A stretch of 64,000 nucleotides of DNA from Streptomyces sp. NBC_00464 (lineage in GTDB: Bacteria; Actinomycetota; Actinomycetes; Streptomycetales; Streptomycetaceae). Location: positions 6,138,001-6,202,000 of the forward strand of contig NZ_CP107899.1 of the NCBI RefSeq assembly GCF_036013915.1, in the 5' to 3' direction. The notes under the pieces are model-generated. The model had not been told where the DNA came from. It searched no databases and worked only from the letters and a program-made list of their open reading frames with translations. A program made the position numbers and the translations under genes. This document shows positions 23,860 through 32,073 of this stretch, piece after piece; position 1 is the first letter of the stretch, and every line of letters begins with the position of its first letter.

Positions 23860-24044
23860 AGCTACCTCATCTCTGCGCTCGCGTTCCGGTGCCTGCGTCG
23901 GCCGGACTGTGTACGTTCCCAGCCGCCGCCCACGGCGGGCGGCGGGGCGAGAGCGTACCAGCGCACCCCGGAAGCGCTTCGACGCGGGTGTGTCACCAAG
24001 TAAGGCGTAACAGAGCGAAAACCTGAAGGGTCCGGAACACAAAG

Positions 24045-24082
24045 AACGTCCCGGCGCCCCTGGAGAGGAGCGCCGGGACGTT
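24045..24082. terminator. Terminator after the penicillin-binding protein gene
   Basis: A 13-bp perfect stem (AACGTCCCGGCGC and its complement) with a 12-nt loop lies just past the PBP stop on the minus strand and upstream of the sigma gene. Confidence 0.7.
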
Positions 24083-24095
24083 GGGCCGCTCCCGC

Positions 24096-25547
24096 CTAAC
24101 GCTGGAGTGCGGCCTTCATCATCTTCTGGGCGATCGGGGCCGCGAGGCCGTTGCCGCTGACCTCGGACGCCGCCGACCCCGAGTCCTCCACGATCACGGC
24201 GACCGCGACCTCCTGGCCGCTGGAGTCGTCCTTCGCGTACGAGGTGAACCAGGCGTACGGGGTGTTGCTGTTGCCCACGCCGTTCTCCGCGGTGCCCGTC
24301 TTGCCGCCCACCTCGGCGCCGTCGATCCGGGCGTTGGTGCCGGTGCCCTCCTCCACGACGGTCACCATCGCGCTGCGCAGCTGCTCGGCCGTGGACGAGG
24401 AGACGATGCGCTTCATGTCACCGTCCGCGTAGTCCTGGAGCGTGCCGCCCTCGGAGTCCGTCACCTTGGAGACCATGTGCGGGGCGGCGAGTTCGCCGTC
24501 GTTGGCGAGGGTCGCGGAGACCATGGCGATCTGCAGCGGCGTCGCGGTGACCTCGAACTGGCCGATGCCCGTCAGCGCCGTCTGTGCCTTGTCCATCCCG
24601 GACGGGTAGATGCTCTTCGAGGCCCGGACCGGCACATCGAGCTTCTCGGTGTTGAAACCGAACTTCTCCGCCATCGCCCGAACCTTGTCCTGGCCGAGAT
24701 CGGCGGCGACCTTGCCGAAGACGTTGTTGCAGGAGTACTGGAGCGCCACGCGCAGCGTCGCGTTCTCGCAGGGGGCGGAGGCGCTCTCGTTCTTCAGGGG
24801 GGTGCTGGTCCCGGGCAGCGTGTACGGGACGGGGCTCTTCGTCGGCTCGTCGACCGAGCTGTACAGCCCGTTCTCCAGTGCGGCCGATGCCACCACCAGC
24901 TTGAACGTCGAACCCGGCGCCAGCGGCTGCCGCATGGCGCGGTTGACCAGCGGCTTGTCCGGGTCGGCGAGCAGCTTCTGCCAGGTGTCGCCGTCCGTCG
25001 TCCCACTGATGTCGGAGGGGTCGTAGGACGGGGAGGAGACCATCCCCAGGATCTGCCCGCTCTTCGGGTCGATCGCGACGGCCGCGCCCTTGTCGTCCCC
25101 GAGCGCCTCGTACGCCGCCTTCTGGACGTCCGGGTCGATCGTCGTCAGCACATTGCCGGGCGGGCTCTGCTTGCCGGTCAGCGAGTCCAGCGGATTCTTC
25201 AGCCGGGTGTCGGTGCCGTCCAGCACCCCGCTGTAGATCCCTTCGAGCTGGGTGGAGCCATAGGCCTGCGAGCTGTAGCCGGTGACGGCCGCGTAGAGGT
25301 CGCCCTCCTTGTAGGTGCGTTTGTACTCGAGATCGCTGCCCTCCGTCTTCTTCGATCCGGTGACCGGGGAGCCGGCCACGATGATGTCGCCGAGCGGCTG
25401 CGCGTACTGCGCGATGACGTTCCGCCGGTTGTGTTCGTTGTCTGCGAGCGCCTGGGCCTGGTACGCCTGCACCCAGGTCGCACGCCCCAGCAGGGCGAGG
25501 ACCAGCAGCAGGGAGAAGACAGAGGCGCGCCTGATCGTCTTGTTCAT
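24096..25547 (-). CDS. Class B penicillin-binding protein (PbpA-like)
   Basis: A 483-residue protein with one N-terminal membrane helix (about 8-24) and a periplasmic-side dimerisation domain. The transpeptidase domain has SxxK at Ser213-Lys216 (STFK), SxN at Ser272-Asn274 (SCN) and KTG at Lys416-Gly418. It is a monofunctional D,D-transpeptidase that cross-links peptidoglycan. The length matches actinobacterial PbpA, but there is no neighbouring rodA, pknA/B or fhaA, so it is a free-standing paralogue. The frame continues open upstream into the next gene; MNKTIRR at 25547 is the only start that gives a proper signal anchor. Confidence 0.92.
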   Translation of the reverse strand: MNKTIRRASVFSLLLVLALLGRATWVQAYQAQALADNEHNRRNVIAQYAQPLGDIIVAGSPVTGSKKTEGSDLEYKRTYKEGDLYAAVTGYSSQAYGSTQLEGIYSGVLDGTDTRLKNPLDSLTGKQSPPGNVLTTIDPDVQKAAYEALGDDKGAAVAIDPKSGQILGMVSSPSYDPSDISGTTDGDTWQKLLADPDKPLVNRAMRQPLAPGSTFKLVVASAALENGLYSSVDEPTKSPVPYTLPGTSTPLKNESASAPCENATLRVALQYSCNNVFGKVAADLGQDKVRAMAEKFGFNTEKLDVPVRASKSIYPSGMDKAQTALTGIGQFEVTATPLQIAMVSATLANDGELAAPHMVSKVTDSEGGTLQDYADGDMKRIVSSSTAEQLRSAMVTVVEEGTGTNARIDGAEVGGKTGTAENGVGNSNTPYAWFTSYAKDDSSGQEVAVAVIVEDSGSAASEVSGNGLAAPIAQKMMKAALQR

Positions 25548-25654
25548 CCCGCTGGAGGGACGAGCGGGAAGCCGCACTCCGTTCCCGGTTGTGCCGCTTC
25601 TCACCCATTCCTCATCAAAGCTGCCGTGCCCCGGGCCGGCCGGGAGGGAGCGGC

Positions 25655-27019
25655 TCAGACCAGTTCGGGCTGAAGCTCCGGCTGCCGCACCGCCGGTGCG
25701 GGCTTCGGGTCCCATTGCCGGGTGGTCCGCACGTACGCGTAGATCACCGAGGCTGTGGCCAGTACGAGCAGCGGGCCGAAGAGCCACGGATAGGTGGCCA
25801 TCGGCGTCGACAGATAGCGGGAGGCCACCAGGATCGCGGTGAAGACCGTCGCACCGTAAGCGACCAGCTGGGTTCCGGAACGGTCCCAGCCGCGTTCGAG
25901 CGAGCGCAGGGCCGTCTCGATCGTGAGGGTGAAGATCACGCCGGTGATGATGTCGATGCCGTAGTGGTAGCCGAAGCCCAGCGTCGCGGCGAGGGTGGCG
26001 ACCAGCCAGAACGCGCCCGCGAACTGCAGGAGCCTGGGGCCCCTGCGGGAGTGGATGAAGATCGTGGTGGCCCATGCCGTGTGCAGGCTGGGCATGCAGT
26101 TGCGCGGGGTGAAGTCGTCGAACGGCATGTGCTGCGGGCCACTGCTCGGCGGCATCGTGTCGGGCCACAGGTTGGCCACGGCCCAGTGCCCGCCGTCGGC
26201 GCCGTAGGCGAAGACCGGTCCCACGACCGGGAAGACCATGTAGATGGCCGGCCCGAGGAGGCCGATGGTCAGGAAGGTGCGCACCAGGTGGTGGGACGGG
26301 AAGCGGCGTTCGACCGCCACCTTGCGCAGCTGGTACACCGCGACGACGACCGCGGCCACCGCGAGCTGGGTGTAGACGGAGTTGAGGAAGACCTCACCGA
26401 ACGAACCGGTGGACCTGACCAGCCGGCCCACCAGCCACGAGGGGTTGCCCAGCGCGTGGTCGGCGGTCGCCACGTACTGGTCGAGCACCAGCGGGCGGGT
26501 CTTCGAGGTGATGAGCAACCAGGTGTCGCCGGTCTTGCGGCCGGTCACCAGCAGCAGGCCGAGCCCCACACCCTTCAGCAGCAGAAGGCGTTCCTGGCCG
26601 GTGCGGCGGGTGATGGCGATGACCGCGCACCCCAGGATCACCCACAGCGCGCCGTTACCGAAGGGGTGGCCGTGGGTCACCGGCGCGTCGGCCACCCAGC
26701 GCACCAGCAGGAAGACGAGGTCGATACCGATCGCGGTCCCGATGGCGATGAACCGCTGCCGCCAGGTGAGGACCACCATCATCAGGCCCATGCTGCCGTA
26801 CAGCAGGAATCCCGAGGCGGGGGCGACGATCACCTCTCGCGCCTGGCTGGCGATCGGCCCCGGCAGGCCGTAGTGGCGCGCGGCGATCTCCAGAGCGACG
26901 AGGAACCCGAGGCCCACCACCGCTACCGCGGCATAGAGCGCCGTTCGTGGGCGGCGCCAAGTGCCGGGCGTATTTCCGTTGGTTATTCGCGAAAACACCC
27001 GCGATGCTATAGGTATCAA
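25655..27019 (-). CDS. PAP2-superfamily membrane phosphatase/transferase
   Basis: A 454-residue protein with around ten to twelve hydrophobic segments. Phosphatase motif residues are visible in the C-terminal half: RNCMPSLHTAW (SxH) and LGFGYHYGIDIITG (second His). This is the PAP2/Aur1-Ipt1-like arrangement found in actinobacterial lipid-phosphate phosphatases and inositolphosphotransferase-like proteins. The extended N-terminal half (about residues 1-200) is an additional multi-helix region beyond the minimal fold. The substrate is probably a lipid phosphate or prenyl pyrophosphate. Its position between PBP and GNAT genes does not narrow this. Confidence 0.82.
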   Translation of the reverse strand: MIPIASRVFSRITNGNTPGTWRRPRTALYAAVAVVGLGFLVALEIAARHYGLPGPIASQAREVIVAPASGFLLYGSMGLMMVVLTWRQRFIAIGTAIGIDLVFLLVRWVADAPVTHGHPFGNGALWVILGCAVIAITRRTGQERLLLLKGVGLGLLLVTGRKTGDTWLLITSKTRPLVLDQYVATADHALGNPSWLVGRLVRSTGSFGEVFLNSVYTQLAVAAVVVAVYQLRKVAVERRFPSHHLVRTFLTIGLLGPAIYMVFPVVGPVFAYGADGGHWAVANLWPDTMPPSSGPQHMPFDDFTPRNCMPSLHTAWATTIFIHSRRGPRLLQFAGAFWLVATLAATLGFGYHYGIDIITGVIFTLTIETALRSLERGWDRSGTQLVAYGATVFTAILVASRYLSTPMATYPWLFGPLLVLATASVIYAYVRTTRQWDPKPAPAVRQPELQPELV

Positions 27020-27244
27020 GAGTTTGGCCGATTTGTTAGATATGGGCGGAGTCGGTCATGTTGTCGGCACTTGTCGCGCCGGGAGCACGGTTCGCCGGTG
27101 TCGGTGGACGATGAGGTAAATCGCCATGAATTCGAGCATGTTATCGGAGTGGTGTTCGAAGCCTCGATGGTCATGGCGGATCGCACGGCAGGCGGGCCTG
27201 TGCCTGTCGCGCGGGACGGGTGGTGGCTCGCGCCCGGACGGTGT

Positions 27245-27337
27245 CACCCGGGCAGGTCCAGCCCGGCAGGTCCCACCCGGCCGGTCGTCCTACCCGGCAG
27301 GTCATCTCATCCGGCCGGTCGTCTCACCCGGGCAGGG
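27245..27337. repeat. Degenerate tandem CCCGGCAGGT repeats
   Basis: Six copies of a CCCGG(C/G)(C/A)GGT-like word occur at about 14-18 base spacing, the last overlapping the 3' end of the GNAT gene. The rest of 27020-27244 shows no gene; the AT-richer part near 27000-27055 probably holds the promoter of the PAP2 gene. Confidence 0.6.
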
Positions 27338-27797
27338 TGAACAGCAGCTCGTCCGTGTCCTCGCCGCGCGCGTGTGCGTAGCCGTGATCCTTGCCCGTCA
27401 CGACGAACCCGCACTTCTCCAGCACCCGCCGCGAGCCCGTGTTGTCGGCCGCGGCGCGCGCGTGCAACGGGCGTTCGGCCACGATGTCGAGCAGCGCTTC
27501 CAGGGCGGCGGTGGCCAGGCCGCAGCCCCAGCGTGCCCGGTCGATCCAGTACGTGACCTCTCGCTCGCCCGCCGCCCCGTACACCCCGGCGCTGCCGGCC
27601 ACCGCACCGTCCGCGAGCACCGTGCGCATCACGACGGACGGGTCCGCGAGGATGCGCGTCCAGTGCGCGTCGAACGCCTGCCGGTCGGTCGGGTCCTCAC
27701 TGGTGAAGGCAGCCGCGTGGACCGACTCCGGGTCGGACATCCAGACGAAGAACAACGGCAGATCGGCGTCCCGTACCGGGCGCAGTGAGACCTCCAC
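27324..27797 (-). CDS. GNAT-family N-acetyltransferase
   Basis: A 157-residue RimJ/RimL-like acetyltransferase: VSLRPVRDADLPLFFVWMSDP at the N terminus, YWIDRARWGCGLATAALEALL (a divergent acetyl-CoA pyrophosphate loop, consensus Q/RxxGxG/A with G-C-G-L-A here), and the C-terminal NTGSRRVLEKCGFVVTG strand-helix-strand. It uses acetyl-CoA to acetylate an amine, often on a ribosomal protein or small molecule. It ends 3 bases from the iclR gene on the same strand and may be read from the iclR promoter. The substrate is unknown. Confidence 0.85.
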   Translation of the reverse strand: MEVSLRPVRDADLPLFFVWMSDPESVHAAAFTSEDPTDRQAFDAHWTRILADPSVVMRTVLADGAVAGSAGVYGAAGEREVTYWIDRARWGCGLATAALEALLDIVAERPLHARAAADNTGSRRVLEKCGFVVTGKDHGYAHARGEDTDELLFTLPG

Positions 27798-27799
27798 GG

Positions 27800-28570
27800 T
27801 CAGAGCCTCCGGGTGGCGAGGGTCAGCCGGTCCCGCGCGTCGAACAGTGCGTCCTTGACCATCTGCTCGTGTGCCGGAGTGAGCCGGGCGACCGGCACCG
27901 AGCAGCTGATGGCGTCCCGGGCCGGAGTGCGGTACGGCACCGCGACGCCGAAGCAGCGCAGCCCCAGCGTGTTCTCCTCGCGGTCCACCGCGTAGCCCTG
28001 CTCGCGGATCAGGTGCAGCTCCTCGATGAGCTTCTCCCGGTCGGTCAGGGTGTGTTCGGTCAGCGCGGGCAGCGTCTCGGGCAGCATCTTGCGCACCTGC
28101 TCGTCGCTGTGGGTGGCCAGCAGCGCCTTGCCGAGCGAGGTCGAGTGTGCGGGCAGCCTGCGGCCGACGCGGGTGAAGGGGCGCAGATAGTGCTGGGACT
28201 GGCGGGTGGCGAGGTACACCACGTTCGTCCCGTCGAGACGGGCGAGGTGAATGGTCTCCGTGGTGTCGTCGGAGAGCCGGTCCAGGGTGGGGCGGGCGGC
28301 CGCGACCACCTCGTCGCCGTCGATGTAGGAGGTGCCGACCAGCAGCGCCCGTACGCCGATCCCGTACCGCGTCCCCGTCGCGTCCGTCTCCACCCAGCCC
28401 AGCTCGACCAGGGTGCGCAGCAGCATGTAGAGGCTGGACTTGGGATACCCGACCGCCTCCTGCACCGCGGCGAGCGAGTGCATGCCCGGCCGTCCGGCGA
28501 AGTACTCCAGCAGTTCCACCGTCCGTACCGCGGACTTGACCTGTGCCCCACCAGACTCGGCAACCGACAT
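27800..28570 (-). CDS. IclR-family transcriptional regulator
   Basis: A 256-residue regulator. The winged helix-turn-helix (about residues 10-70; VKSAVRTVELLEYFAGRPGMHSLAAVQEAVGYPKSSLYMLLRTL) is followed by an IclR effector domain with the RLPAHSTSLGKALLA motif and a C-terminal VAVPYRTPARDAISCSVPVARL. IclR regulators of this type (compare KdgR, PcaR) sense sugar acids or keto acids. ATG 28570 is preferred, with GAAGGGG upstream; a GTG at 28594 would add 8 residues. It is transcribed divergently from the alpha-ketoglutarate semialdehyde dehydrogenase gene. A 16-bp palindrome in the gap is its likely operator, so it is the best candidate regulator of the pectin/uronate genes. Confidence 0.9.
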   Translation of the reverse strand: MSVAESGGAQVKSAVRTVELLEYFAGRPGMHSLAAVQEAVGYPKSSLYMLLRTLVELGWVETDATGTRYGIGVRALLVGTSYIDGDEVVAAARPTLDRLSDDTTETIHLARLDGTNVVYLATRQSQHYLRPFTRVGRRLPAHSTSLGKALLATHSDEQVRKMLPETLPALTEHTLTDREKLIEELHLIREQGYAVDREENTLGLRCFGVAVPYRTPARDAISCSVPVARLTPAHEQMVKDALFDARDRLTLATRRL

Positions 28571-28614
28571 CGCCCTACGCCCCTTCCAGCCCACTTACGA
28601 AACCCTGCGACTTC

Positions 28615-28644
28615 TTGCCAACACCGAACGCCCGGAAATAGAGT
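28615..28644 (+). promoter_or_regulatory. Promoter of the semialdehyde dehydrogenase operon
   Basis: TTGCCA (28615-28620), an 18-base spacer and TAGAGT (28639-28644). The transcript would start near 28651, upstream of the palindrome. Confidence 0.5.
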
Positions 28645-28671
28645 CGCTTCATATTCACGATCAGGAACTCT

Positions 28672-28687
28672 GTTCAGAATACCGAAC
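28672..28687. promoter_or_regulatory. Probable IclR operator
   Basis: GTTCAGAATACCGAAC has GTTC/GAAC arms with an 8-base centre. It overlaps a second short palindrome (GAACTCTGTTC, 28665-28675). It sits between the divergent iclR gene and the dehydrogenase and matches the site before the importer operon at 10931. Confidence 0.6.
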
Positions 28688-28725
28688 AACTTCTGATGTG
28701 TGGCAGTGGAGCGGAAGGAAACACG

Positions 28726-30246
28726 GTGGCAGCAGCACCAGTCTGGAGCGTCGACCCCCGCACCGGGAACCCGCGTGAGCAGGTTGCGGTGGAGGCTACA
28801 GCGGAGGAGGTCGACCGTGCGGTCCGGGCCGCTCACGCCGTACGCACCTCCCTCGCCGACCGTGCCGTGCGCGCCGCGTTCCTGCGCACCGCGGCCGATC
28901 TGCTCGCCGAGGCCGGTGAGCACGTCATCGAGGCCGCCGACGCCGAGACGGCACTCGGCCCGGCCCGGCTGACCGGCGAACTCGCCCGCACCGCGGCGCA
29001 GTTGCGTGCCTTCGCGGAGGTCGTCGACGAGGGTGCCTACCTCGACATCCACATCGACCACGAGGACGCCACCCGCACCCCGCCGTGGCCCGACCTGCGC
29101 CGCTACAAGATCCCGCTCGGCGTCGTCGCCGTCTACGCGGCCAGCAACTTCCCGCTCGCCTTCTCCGTCCCCGGCGGCGACACCGCCAGCGCCCTCGCGG
29201 CCGGCTGCCCGGTCGTGGTCAAGGCACACCCCGACCACCCCGCGACCTCCGAACTGTGCGCCTCCATCCTGCGCCGGGCCGCGGCGCAGCACGGGCTGCC
29301 CGAGGACGTCGTCACCGTCGTGCACGGCTTCGAGGCGGGCGTCGAACTGGTCAGGCACCCGCTCGTAAGCGCCGCCGGCTTCACCGGCTCCGTCCGCGGC
29401 GGACGCGCACTCTTCGACGCGGCGGCCGCGCGGCCGGTCCCCATCCCCTTCCACGGCGAGCTCGGCTCCCTCAACCCCGTCGTCATCACCGAGGCGGCCG
29501 CCGCCGAGCGCGGCGAGCAGATCGGTGCGGGGCTCGCCGGCTCGATGACCATGGGCGCGGGCCAGTTCTGCACCAAGCCCGGTTTCGTCCTGGCCCCCGC
29601 GGGCGAGAGCGGCGACCGGCTGCTGAAGTCCCTCACCGAAGCGGTCAGCGACACCGAGGCCGGCGTCCTGCTCGACCACCGCATGCGCGACGCCTTCCTC
29701 GCCGGAGTGAGTGAGCGGACCGCACTCCCGGACGTGGAGGCCCCGGTCACCCCCGGCGCGGGCGGCGAACACACCGTCGCGGCCGGCTTCCTGACCGTAC
29801 CGGCGCAGCTCCTCGCCACCGAGGGCGCGCACGACGCGCTCCTGGAGGAGTGCTTCGGCCCCGTCACCGTCGTCGCCCGCTACACCTCCGAGGACGAGAT
29901 CACCGCGGTCCTCTCCCGGCTGCCCGGCAACCTCACCGCCACCCTCCAGATCGCCACCGAGGAAGCCGACGGCAGCGCCGCCGCACTCCTGACCGCGCTC
30001 ACCCCGCTCGCCGGACGCGTCCTGGTCAACGGCTGGCCGACCGGCGTCGCCGTCGCCCCCGCCCAGCACCACGGCGGCCCCTACCCGGCCACCACCTCCA
30101 CCTTCACCTCGGTCGGTGCCACCGCGATCGAGCGCTGGCTGCGCCCGGTCAGCTATCAGACGGTCCCCGAGGCGCTGCTCCCGCCGGAGCTGCGCGAGGA
30201 CAACCCGCTGGGCCTGCCCCGCCGCGTGAACGGACACTCCGCATGA
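28726..30246 (+). CDS. Alpha-ketoglutarate semialdehyde dehydrogenase (NADP+)
   Basis: A 506-residue aldehyde dehydrogenase of the KGSADH group. The nucleotide-binding stretch is VVAVYAASNFPLAFSVPGGDTASALAAGCPVVVKAHPDHP. The general-base Glu245 lies in FHGELGSLNPVV and the nucleophile Cys282 in GAGQFCTKPG. It would oxidise alpha-ketoglutarate semialdehyde, the product of KdgD, to alpha-ketoglutarate. GGAAGGA precedes the GTG start. Its stop overlaps the DUF1349 gene (ATGA). The divergent IclR gene and shared operator link it to pectin and uronate use. A related fatty-aldehyde or vanillin-type ALDH is the main alternative but fits the context less well. Confidence 0.88.
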   Translation: MAAAPVWSVDPRTGNPREQVAVEATAEEVDRAVRAAHAVRTSLADRAVRAAFLRTAADLLAEAGEHVIEAADAETALGPARLTGELARTAAQLRAFAEVVDEGAYLDIHIDHEDATRTPPWPDLRRYKIPLGVVAVYAASNFPLAFSVPGGDTASALAAGCPVVVKAHPDHPATSELCASILRRAAAQHGLPEDVVTVVHGFEAGVELVRHPLVSAAGFTGSVRGGRALFDAAAARPVPIPFHGELGSLNPVVITEAAAAERGEQIGAGLAGSMTMGAGQFCTKPGFVLAPAGESGDRLLKSLTEAVSDTEAGVLLDHRMRDAFLAGVSERTALPDVEAPVTPGAGGEHTVAAGFLTVPAQLLATEGAHDALLEECFGPVTVVARYTSEDEITAVLSRLPGNLTATLQIATEEADGSAAALLTALTPLAGRVLVNGWPTGVAVAPAQHHGGPYPATTSTFTSVGATAIERWLRPVSYQTVPEALLPPELREDNPLGLPRRVNGHSA

Positions 30247-30854
30247 CCCTGCACCTTCCCGAACTCCCCTTCGGCCTGGAGCCGTTCGGCCCCACCGCGG
30301 GCTGGAACTACGAGGACGGCGTCCTCACCGGCCGCGCCGGCGCCCAGCAGGACCGCTTCGTCCCGCCGGGCGGCCCCGCCCTCGACACCGAGAGCGACGC
30401 GCCCCGGCTGCTGGGCGCCGCCCCGGACGGCGACTTCCAGCTCATCGCCCGGGTGAAGGCCGGCTTCGCCGCCGCCTTCGACGCGGGGGTCCTCTACCTT
30501 CACGTCGGCGACCGGGAGTGGGCCAAGATCTGCCTGGAACTCTCCCCGGACCGCCCCACCATCTGTACGGTCGTCACCCGCGGCCACTCCGACGACGTCA
30601 ACTCCTTCGTCGTGGACGGCGACACCTACTGGCTGCGCCTCAGCCGCACCGGCAACGCCTACGCCTGCCACGCCTCGCCCGACGGCGAGAAGTGGACCTT
30701 CGTCCGCGTCTTCGCCCTGGGCGATCCGGAACGGGCCGCCACCGCGTCCATCGGCTTCCTGGCCCAGTCGCCCACGGGCGACGGCTGCGAGGTCTCCTTC
30801 GACCGGATCGAGTTCCGGCCGAAGGGGATCGCCGACCTGCGCGACGGCAGCTGA
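30243..30854 (+). CDS. DUF1349 domain protein
   Basis: A 203-residue protein forming one DUF1349 concanavalin-like beta-sandwich: WNYEDGVLTGRAGAQQDRFVPPGG, DGDFQLIARVKAGFAAAFDAGVLYLHVGD, WAKICLELSP and SFDRIEFRPKGI. Similar domains bind carbohydrate or occur as C-terminal parts of GH43 enzymes. Here it is a stand-alone cytoplasmic protein co-translated with the dehydrogenase (4-base ATGA overlap). A role in handling sugar intermediates is possible; no catalytic residues are evident. The two-gene operon is probably under IclR control. Confidence 0.8.
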   Translation: MTLHLPELPFGLEPFGPTAGWNYEDGVLTGRAGAQQDRFVPPGGPALDTESDAPRLLGAAPDGDFQLIARVKAGFAAAFDAGVLYLHVGDREWAKICLELSPDRPTICTVVTRGHSDDVNSFVVDGDTYWLRLSRTGNAYACHASPDGEKWTFVRVFALGDPERAATASIGFLAQSPTGDGCEVSFDRIEFRPKGIADLRDGS

Positions 30855-30909
30855 GCGGGCGCACACCCACCTGCTCTGGTGCTTCGAGCGAATTCGGCAT
30901 GGTTACCAG

Positions 30910-31104
30910 GTGATTGCCCGCGACCGTGTGCTTGGCGTAGGGGTCGGCAAAGGGTTTGCGAGCATGCTGGGGTGGCACGTTCGGAACTGGTCCGAAGACC
31001 TGCCCGCGATCAAGCAGGCCTTGGAGACGGAAGCGGGCAAGATCCATGACGGCGACTCGGCTCGGGCGCTTGCTGAGCTGGGAGACGCAAGGGTCCGCCA
31101 GTAG
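30910..31104 (+). CDS. Small protein of unknown function
   Basis: A 64-residue frame from GTG 30910, or 46 residues from ATG 30964, which has AAAGGG upstream. The C-terminal half (WHVRNWSEDLPAIKQALETEAGKI and SARALAELGDARVRQ) is amphipathic and looks helical. I recognise no family. Its stop codon falls in the loop of a 12-bp hairpin, which supports a real transcription unit end, but it could equally be a remnant of a larger gene. Composition is less GC-biased at third positions than in neighbours. Confidence 0.35.
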   Translation: MIARDRVLGVGVGKGFASMLGWHVRNWSEDLPAIKQALETEAGKIHDGDSARALAELGDARVRQ

Positions 31105-31120
31105 GGGGCTGGCGGACCCT
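31090..31120. terminator. Hairpin terminator
   Basis: A 12-bp perfect stem (AGGGTCCGCCAG and its complement) with a 7-nt loop lies between the small ORF and the convergent aldo/keto reductase. Confidence 0.65.
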
Positions 31121-31164
31121 CCAAAGTGCGCGCCGGTGGCCCATGGACGAATGGCGATGGCTTG

Positions 31165-32073
31165 CTATTCGCCGACCGGCCACAGCGAGGTGAGGCGCGC
31201 CATCTCCTCTTCCGAGAGCCGTAGCGCGCCTGCCGCCACGTTCTGTGCGAGGTGGTCCAGATCACCTGTCCCGGGGATCGCGAGCACGTGCGGCCCCTGC
31301 TGCAAGGTCCAGGCCAGCCGGACCTGCGCGATGGACACACCGTGCGCGCGGGCGACGGCGCACACAGCCTCGCTGTCACCGGTAGCCGGGCCCGCCTCCC
31401 GCCCGGGACCGGCGATCGCGAAGAACGGGACGAAGGCGAGGCCGAGTTCACCGCAGCGCCGTAGGAGTGCCCGGTCCTCGCTCAACGCGCCGACCCCGTA
31501 GGGGTTCTGCACGCAGACGACCGGGGCGATGGCCCGGGCCTCGGCCAGTTGGTCAGACGTGACGTTGGAGATGCCGAGGTGGCGGACCAGCCCCGCTTCG
31601 CGCAGCTCGGCCAACACACCGAAGTGCTCGCCGATCGAGCCGGTTCGACGGCTCGGCGGCACGCGTAGGTTCACCACGTCCAGGTGATCGCGGCCGAGTT
31701 GGCGGAGGTTTTCCTCGACCTGGCCGCGCAACTGCGCCGGCGCTGCCCACCACCACGCGCCCGAGGGATCGCGGCCCGGCCAGACCTTGGTGGTGATGAC
31801 CAGATCCTCCGGGTACGGCGCCAGCGCCCGGTTGATCAGCTCGTTGGCGGAGCGCGTCGCCGAGAAGTAGAACGCGGCGGTGTCGATGTGATTCACACCG
31901 AGCTCGACCGCCCGCCGGAGCACGCCGATCGACCGCTCGCGGTCACGTGGCACACCGCTGTCGAATGGCGCGGTACCCGTCAGGCGCATCGCGCCGAACC
32001 CGACGCGGTTGACGGTCAGGTCACCGAGTTGCCAAGTTCCCGCGGCTGCCGCGGTGTTTGTCCGTGGGCTCAT
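31165..32073 (-). CDS. Aldo/keto reductase (YdbC-like)
   Basis: A 302-residue (beta/alpha)8 NADPH-dependent reductase. GFGAMRLTG, the active Asp and Tyr in HIDTAAFYFS, the Lys in VITTKVWPG, and the cofactor-binding GISNVTSDQL and IPGTGDLDHLAQN are visible. At the position of the usual catalytic His the sequence reads DVVNLRVPP, so His is replaced, as in the YdbC-type subgroup. GAGGAGATCC precedes the ATG at 32073. The frame is open further upstream through a leader with a terminator-like hairpin, but codon usage and start signals favour 32073. Physiological substrate unknown. Confidence 0.85.
   Translation of the reverse strand: MSPRTNTAAAAGTWQLGDLTVNRVGFGAMRLTGTAPFDSGVPRDRERSIGVLRRAVELGVNHIDTAAFYFSATRSANELINRALAPYPEDLVITTKVWPGRDPSGAWWWAAPAQLRGQVEENLRQLGRDHLDVVNLRVPPSRRTGSIGEHFGVLAELREAGLVRHLGISNVTSDQLAEARAIAPVVCVQNPYGVGALSEDRALLRRCGELGLAFVPFFAIAGPGREAGPATGDSEAVCAVARAHGVSIAQVRLAWTLQQGPHVLAIPGTGDLDHLAQNVAAGALRLSEEEMARLTSLWPVGE

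Noticed and set aside
24096..26168. A continuous 690-codon frame joining the PBP to upstream sequence
   Set aside because: The upstream third lies antisense-frame over the PAP2 gene and reads as low-complexity Arg/His/Pro. The signal anchor at 25547 marks the real start.
27245..27337. CRISPR-like array
   Set aside because: The units are short, degenerate and contiguous, with no spacers of uniform length and no cas genes.
30640..31047. Minus-strand frame opposite the DUF1349 gene, with an apparent protein-like start
   Set aside because: It overlaps the well-supported DUF1349 gene, and the C-terminal part is Arg-rich shadow coding. No family pattern or ribosome site.
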